Positions 60,070 through 64,000 of a stretch of 64,000 bases of DNA are shown piece by piece (position 1 is the first letter of the stretch; every line of letters starts with the position of its first letter). Location of the stretch: the NCBI GenBank assembly GCA_016192455.1, contig JACPUC010000003.1, positions 301,082 to 365,081 on the forward strand, read 5' to 3'. Position numbers and translations under genes: made by a program. Under the pieces are notes generated by a model, which was not told the DNA's origin, ran no database searches, and saw only the letters and a program-made list of their open reading frames with translations. This DNA comes from Candidatus Tectimicrobiota bacterium. Its GTDB lineage: Bacteria > JACPUC01.

Positions 60070-60714
60070 ATGCATCCAGCAGATTGCCCATCTTGGGAGT
60101 ATACGAATAATCCTCTTAATAACCAGGTCCTCTATCAACGTACGGCTTTGATTATCCGTGATCTGCGCAGCGCCGTTGCTGATACACTTCGCCTGTCTGT
60201 CGACTCTCGTCCGTTTCATGGGTTTCTCTTTGAGCAATTAACCCCAGATGCATGTGATTACTATGCTGGACATTATCGAGGAGAACCATATCGATGTTTG
60301 CGCTTTTACCCGGTCGGCATAAGATCTGATCCTAGGGTCGGGGCTCACCCCAACAGCGTATTGGACCTCATGCAACAACTGGCGGATAATATTTCCCGAG
60401 GAATTATCCAACTGGATTATCTCGCTCTTAATTCTCCTTTCGAACTGTTAAAACGTGTCGTACGCTTCACATGTGCAGTTTTTGAACTTTTTCTACGAAT
60501 CCATCCATATGTTAATGGGAATGGACATATAGGAAGATTGATAGTACTAGGCATTTTAGGGAGATTTGGTTTCTGGCTAAAGAGATGGCAAATTCACCCA
60601 CGGCCAACGAATTTCCCGTATGTTGAGTTAATCCGAGAATACCGCGACGGGAATAAAGAACCGTTAGAAAGTTTTATCTTAAGAATGATCCTGGGTGACA
60701 CGGGGAATATTTAG
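60070..60714 (+). CDS. Fic/Doc-family protein with a variant active site
   Basis: 214 residues. The Fic core helix is recognisable as HPYVNGNGHIGR at 145-156, set in FELFLRIHPYVNGNGHIGRL and followed by LGRFGF. The canonical motif is HPFx[DE]GNGRxxR; here the acidic residue is Asn and the first Arg is His, while the catalytic His and final Arg remain. Fic enzymes transfer AMP, phosphate or other groups to proteins. The changed metal and phosphate ligands suggest altered or lost activity. No inhibitory S/TxxxEG/N helix is visible in the protein. Confidence 0.8.
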   Translation: MHPADCPSWEYTNNPLNNQVLYQRTALIIRDLRSAVADTLRLSVDSRPFHGFLFEQLTPDACDYYAGHYRGEPYRCLRFYPVGIRSDPRVGAHPNSVLDLMQQLADNISRGIIQLDYLALNSPFELLKRVVRFTCAVFELFLRIHPYVNGNGHIGRLIVLGILGRFGFWLKRWQIHPRPTNFPYVELIREYRDGNKEPLESFILRMILGDTGNI

Positions 60715-61083
60715 CTTTTTGGCTCCTCGGAAGAATTTGTGCGCGAGGAGGGGTTCGGGGGGCTTGCAGGAGAAGTGGTAAAGAGCGGTGATGCTTGCCT
60801 GTGCGTTGCACGCAAACAGGTCGGTGAGTTGGGTACAGAAGCCGTAACAGCGGCGACACTGTACCGTGGCCAACGCGTAGTTCAGCACCACGCAGCAGCA
60901 GCCCCCGGGGCATGTGCTGCCAGGTGTACCAGTCGAACCGATCGTGCGCCTGCCCCACTGCCCCCCCACCCGTACGCCTGCGAGCCGCAACACTATTCTG
61001 AGCCACGCCCCATCGCGGACGTGAGAGATTCGCTCGCAATGTGAGCGTTCCTTTTCTATACATGCAGAGGAGAGACCATCGCC
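60715..61083. other. gap between the Fic cassette and ridA
   Basis: About 370 bp, GC intermediate. One minus-strand frame (about 60740-60930) is unusually Cys-rich (GGCCCVVLNYALATVQCRRC and CYGFCTQLTDLFAC), but it has no family match or good start. The right boundary of the cassette is probably in here. A purine-rich GCAGAGGAGAG precedes the ridA ATG. Confidence 0.35.
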
Positions 61084-61482
61084 ATGCAGTACGAAGTTCT
61101 GCAGCCGCCGCACCTGCCCCGCCCGATGGGGTACTCGCATGCCATCAAGGTGACAGAGGGGTCGCTCGTCTTCCTGGCGGGGCAGGTCGCCCTGGATGAG
61201 CGCAATCAGGTGCTCTACCCCGGCGATGTGGTGAAGCAGTTTGAAGCGGCGCTGCGCAACATGCGGGCGATCCTCGAGCAGGCGGGGGGATCGTTCCGCA
61301 ACGTCGTCAAGCTGAACATCTACCTTGGTAATCGGCGCGACTACTACAGCAAGAGCCGGCAGATCAGCGCGCTCTATCGGCGCTGCTTCGGACGCCACTA
61401 CCCGCCCATGACCCTCCTGCAGGTGGCCGATTTCGCCTACGACGGCCTGATGGTCGAGTTGGAGGCGGTGGCGGTGGTGTGA
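61084..61482 (+). CDS. RidA/YjgF/Rid-family protein
   Basis: 132 residues of the Rid fold: LVFLAGQVALDERNQVLYPG, DVVKQFEAALRNMRAILEQAGGSFRNVVKLNIYL and LLQVADFAYDGLMVELEAVAVV. The catalytic Arg of true RidA imine deaminases (in PxRxxV before the last strands) is missing; the segment reads YPPMTLLQVA. It therefore belongs to a Rid subgroup of unknown activity. It lies 140 bp upstream of a Rieske gene. Confidence 0.9.
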   Translation: MQYEVLQPPHLPRPMGYSHAIKVTEGSLVFLAGQVALDERNQVLYPGDVVKQFEAALRNMRAILEQAGGSFRNVVKLNIYLGNRRDYYSKSRQISALYRRCFGRHYPPMTLLQVADFAYDGLMVELEAVAVV

Positions 61483-61624
61483 CGGCCGGCGCGCGCCGCG
61501 CTGCATGACGATCGAGCCATGGGAGCTCAGCCAAAGACTGGGGAGGGGGAAGAGGGGATGAGGAGGTCCGCCCCTCTCGCCTCCGTTCCAGATCGCGGCT
61601 CAGGGGCGCGCTGAGGACGACGGC

Positions 61625-61987
61625 ATGGGGACCTTTCGCAAGGTGGCGGGCGTGGAGGAGATTCCGCCGGGTGAAGCCAAGGCGGTCTTCTTTGAAGGTG
61701 AAGATGTGGGCCTCTTCAACGTCAACGGCGCCTATTATGCCGTCGACAACCTCTGCCCCCATGCCGGCGGAGCGCTGAACCTCGGCACGGTCGAGGGGAC
61801 GCGGGTGACCTGTCCCTGGCACGCCTGGGTATTCGACCTGCGCGACGGGCGGTGCGTCGCAGCCGCCGGCATTGCGCCGGAGAAGATTTCACCGAGCTGG
61901 AGCCTTTGCTCCTACCAGGTGAGGGTGGAGGGTCGGGACATCCTCATGGCCCGCCGCGGCGAGCGCGAAGGAAAGCCTGTGCCATGA
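61625..61987 (+). CDS. Rieske [2Fe-2S] ferredoxin-like protein
   Basis: 120 residues, soluble. The cluster ligands are in LCPHAGGAL and CPWHAWVFD, separated by 16 residues, as in NirD-like and dioxygenase-type Rieske ferredoxins. It probably donates electrons to an oxygenase or reductase encoded elsewhere. Its stop overlaps the next start (ATGA), linking it to a small helical protein. Confidence 0.93.
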   Translation: MGTFRKVAGVEEIPPGEAKAVFFEGEDVGLFNVNGAYYAVDNLCPHAGGALNLGTVEGTRVTCPWHAWVFDLRDGRCVAAAGIAPEKISPSWSLCSYQVRVEGRDILMARRGEREGKPVP

Positions 61988-62382
61988 AGCAGGATGAGAT
62001 CCATGAACTCGGTGAACTCATCGCCGCGCTGAACGAGCAGAACACCTATTGGCTGAGCCTGCGCGAGAGGCTGAAGAGCCGATTGCCGGAAGAAGCCTCG
62101 CAGCTCAACTCCCATTACGACGTCATAATGGAGCGCTTTACGCTCCTGGAGGTACTGGCGACGCGGGCCAAGAACGCGCTCATCCAGGTGATGACGCCGG
62201 AGCTCGTCAGCCGCGACAAGCCGACCTATGACCAGCTCTACGCCCTGCAGATGAAGCTCTTCCACCTGCGCGACTCGCTCGTCGCCCTGCAGGATCACTG
62301 GAACGAGACGAACTGGAGCTGGTTCATGCGCTCGCTGGAGAGTCTGCAACAAGCGGAGGGGGAATCGAAGCCACGCGGTTAG
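61984..62382 (+). CDS. small helical protein coupled to the Rieske gene
   Basis: 132 residues, predicted almost wholly helical (DEIHELGELIAALNEQNTYW, FTLLEVLATRAKNALIQVM, LFHLRDSLVALQDHWNETNW). I recognise no family. The ATGA overlap with the Rieske gene implies co-translation and probably a shared function. The TAG stop coincides with the first bases of an intergenic repeat. Confidence 0.8.
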   Translation: MKQDEIHELGELIAALNEQNTYWLSLRERLKSRLPEEASQLNSHYDVIMERFTLLEVLATRAKNALIQVMTPELVSRDKPTYDQLYALQMKLFHLRDSLVALQDHWNETNWSWFMRSLESLQQAEGESKPRG

Positions 62383-62545
62383 TGTGATAGTTCTCAAACG
62401 AGATCGTAGGGATTTGCGAGGGAGCCGCACACCCTCGCGGACGTAGGTTTCGGGCGGGGCAAGCCCCGCCCCTACGAGGAGACCCCGCGGCGGCGGGAGG
62501 GGACAAGGTCCGCTCGCAGAATTAGGTCACGAAACTTAGGGGAGA
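62380..62545 (+). repeat. composite intergenic repeat, GGGGCAAGCCCC variant
   Basis: Begins TAGTGTGATAGTTCTCA at the stop codon of the preceding gene, then GAGGGAGCCGCACACCCTCG, the GGGGCAAGCCCC hairpin and a tail GCAGAATTAGGTCACGAAAC matching the copy at 36579-36870. Confidence 0.75.
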
Positions 62546-62633
62546 CGGTACGCGGAAAAGCAGCGGAAGGTCGGCTTGGGGAAGGGGGAAGAGCGCCGGC
62601 TGAGGACTGGACGCCGGCGCCGGTCGAGGCGCT

Positions 62634-62981
62634 TCATCGTCCCATCAGGTTTTTGGTCGGTTTGCGGCCGGCAAAGCCATCCTCATAGCGGTGGAAGTAC
62701 TCCACGGTCTCCTCGCCGAGCTGCCAGCACCAGTAGTAGCCGTCGCCGGAGTCCCAGTCGGCGACCCAGAGCCCTTTCACCTCGACGCCAAGCCGCATGA
62801 GGCGGCGCGCCCAATCCTGCACGGTGGCATTGAGGCGCTGCTCGAGCCGTCGTCGCACCACCGCATCCGTGGCGGCCTCCAGCTCCTCGCGCAGCACCTC
62901 GACCTGGGCGTGCGACTCCTCCGTGATCGCCTGCACCCGCGGCAGCATGGCGCGCGCTTCTTCAAGGGTGAACATGGCCAT
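62634..62981 (-). CDS. DUF2203-family protein
   Basis: 115 residues from ATG 62981; an ATG two codons later is equally possible. The N-terminal MFTLEEARAMLPRVQAI and C-terminal YWCWQLGEETVEYFHRYEDG and FAGRKP are hallmarks of DUF2203. A central helix (EEDxL-like LREELEAATDAVVRRRLEQR) joins them. The function is unknown. It lies 140 bp downstream of atpC on the same strand and could be the last gene of the atp transcript. Confidence 0.85.
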   Translation of the reverse strand: MAMFTLEEARAMLPRVQAITEESHAQVEVLREELEAATDAVVRRRLEQRLNATVQDWARRLMRLGVEVKGLWVADWDSGDGYYWCWQLGEETVEYFHRYEDGFAGRKPTKNLMGR

Positions 62982-63119
62982 CGCGGTCCTCGTGAGGTCG
63001 CCGCGGTCCTTTGAAGAAGGGCAGCCTCGCGACAGCGTCGCCCTTGCTGCGCGGCAATTCTTCCTGCTCACCCCAGGGTTCGTCCTGGGGGGCGCTTCCT
63101 TGCTCTTTCCCGGAGCGCC

Positions 63120-63536
63120 TCAGCGGCGGCTCGCCACGCGCAGCCGCAGCATCGCCCGCGCCAGGGCCGCCTGGGCGCGCTCGACGTCGATCTCGTGAGC
63201 CTCGGGGCCGCGCCGCGCCAGGCGTTCCTCGGCGCGGCGCTTGGCGGCCTCGGCGCGGGGCACGTCGATCGTCTCGGCGGCCTCCGCCAGCTCGGCCAGG
63301 ATGGTCACCGCCTCCGGCCCCACCTCGGCATAGCCCTGATGGACCGCCAGGTACTTCTTCTCGGCGCCGCGCCGGTACGCCAGCTCGCCGCGGCTCAGGA
63401 TGCACATGAAGGGGATGTGACCCGGCAGCACCCCAAACTCGCCGAGGGCGCCGGGCGCCGTCAGCTCTTCGACGCTCGTCTGCACCACCTCGCCTTCCGG
63501 GGTGACGATCACGAGGGAGAATGCGCCGCCGATCAT
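63120..63536 (-). CDS. atpC: F1Fo ATP synthase epsilon subunit
   Basis: 138 residues. An N-terminal beta sandwich (FSLVIVTPEGEVVQTSVEEL, APGALGEFGVLPGHIPFMCIL, AVHQGYAEVGPEAVTILAE) is followed by the two C-terminal helices (AETIDVPRAEAAKRRAEERL, ERAQAALARAMLRLRVA), the normal full length. Epsilon couples rotation in F1 and can inhibit ATP hydrolysis. It follows atpD, as usual, but a 290-bp repeat-bearing spacer separates them. Confidence 0.95.
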   Translation of the reverse strand: MIGGAFSLVIVTPEGEVVQTSVEELTAPGALGEFGVLPGHIPFMCILSRGELAYRRGAEKKYLAVHQGYAEVGPEAVTILAELAEAAETIDVPRAEAAKRRAEERLARRGPEAHEIDVERAQAALARAMLRLRVASRR

Positions 63537-63622
63537 CTCAACTCCTCATGCGCCGCGCAGGTTCCGCCGGGACGTCCGGGTCGCCGCCGCGCCCTGCCCG
63601 CCGAGCTCACGCGAGCACCCGC

Positions 63623-63832
63623 CCAGTGTGCTGTTTCACACATTCTATCGCAAGAATTTGCGAGGGAGCCTCGCCCCCTCGCGCACCCCTCACCCCTGGC
63701 CCCTCTCCCAATGGGAGAGGGAACGGGTGAGGGAGGGGTGTGGGGAAGCAAAGGTCTTGCGCAAAACCTCCCCCACCACATGGCCCGAAGAAGGCGTCCG
63801 ATTAAGGATGGAATTTGGGTGACGTAACACTA
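63623..63832 (+). repeat. full-length intergenic repeat between atpD and atpC
   Basis: CCAGTGTGCTGTTTCAC at the left end, GAGGGAGCCTCGCCCCCTCG, the CTCTCCCAATGGGAGAG hairpin, GTGTGGGGAAGCAAAGG, CATGGCCCGAAGAAGGCGTC and GGTGACGTAACACTA at the right end. The last bases provide the atpD stop codon. The ends read TAGTGT or CAGTGT inward, a short inverted terminal repeat. Confidence 0.8.
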
Positions 63833-64000
63833 GACACTCACCCCCAGCTTCTTTGCCTTGTCGACGGCCTCGTCAAGGGTGCCGACCATGTAGAACGCCT
63901 GCTCCGGCAGGTCGTCCAACTTCCCTTCCAGGATCTCGTCGAACCCGCGGATGGGCTCGTCGAGCGCGACGTATTTTCCGGGCATGTTCGTGAACGCCTC
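63830..64000 (-). CDS. atpD: F1Fo ATP synthase beta subunit, C-terminal part (cut by window edge)
   Basis: 56 codons of the atpD 3' end are visible: [20 protein letters not shown], then [20 protein letters not shown] and [16 protein letters not shown], ending in TAG (63832-63830). This is the typical C terminus of the catalytic beta subunit. The rest lies beyond position 64000. Confidence 0.95.
   Translation of the reverse strand, partial: EAFTNMPGKYVALDEPIRGFDEILEGKLDDLPEQAFYMVGTLDEAVDKAKKLGVSV

Overview
The window is a GC-rich (roughly two thirds G+C by eye), gene-dense bacterial chromosome segment. It carries an F-type ATP synthase end (atpC and the 3' end of atpD), an MEP-pathway ispG, pyrE, a fused thiamine gene, three UbiD-family decarboxylases and two SsuA/NitT-type binding proteins. 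Many intergenic spaces are filled with short palindrome-rich repeats. This fits a large-genome soil or sediment lineage such as Methylomirabilota/Rokubacteria or a deltaproteobacterial group. That is an inference, because no rRNA is present.

Layout. 1-4.5 kb: a partial gene, an esterase-like hydrolase, ispG, then a three-gene cassette ending in a PIN toxin. 4.5-15 kb: mostly minus-strand genes (isochorismatase-like hydrolase, metallo-beta-lactamase-fold enzyme, LVIVD-repeat protein, M23 peptidase, two oligopeptide-type ABC permeases, a HigA-like antitoxin with a wrecked toxin, an EamA transporter and a DHA2-type exporter). 15-25 kb: hydrolase plus UbiD, dienelactone hydrolase, a thiolase fused to a DUF35-like OB domain, an OsmC-family gene with an in-frame UGA at its catalytic position, a DRG-like GTPase and a second EamA transporter. 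25-35 kb: two GGDEF proteins (one degenerate), an alcohol-dehydrogenase-like gene, mreB, a ferritin-like protein, and a TlpA/YCF48-like pair. 35-42 kb: two more UbiD genes with a binding protein and a cupin.

42.8-46.3 kb: a low-GC island beside tRNA-Arg(CCT). It holds one giant gene (SIR2 + STAND-type NTPase + TPR + cold-shock-like domain) and is bounded on the far side by a decayed copy of the tRNA 5' half. 46.6-53.8 kb: a minus-strand group of thiDN, pyrE, an Rrf2 regulator, cysM-like, a sulfur-carrier protein, thrC and cysK, which together suggest protein-thiocarboxylate-dependent cysteine synthesis. 54.3-58.5 kb: a transporter encoded as two half-size EamA proteins, an Old-Yellow-Enzyme-type reductase and a second binding protein. 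58.6-60.7 kb: a second low-GC cassette ending in a Fic-like protein. 61-64 kb: RidA-like, Rieske, a small partner, DUF2203, atpC and atpD.

The strongest candidates for something new are: the predicted selenocysteine OsmC with a SECIS-like hairpin; the SIR2-STAND-TPR-cold-shock gene at a tRNA; the Fic and PIN cassettes; the thiolase-DUF35 fusion lacking the thiolase cysteine; and a modular repeat family whose termini coincide with the stop codons of neighbouring genes.
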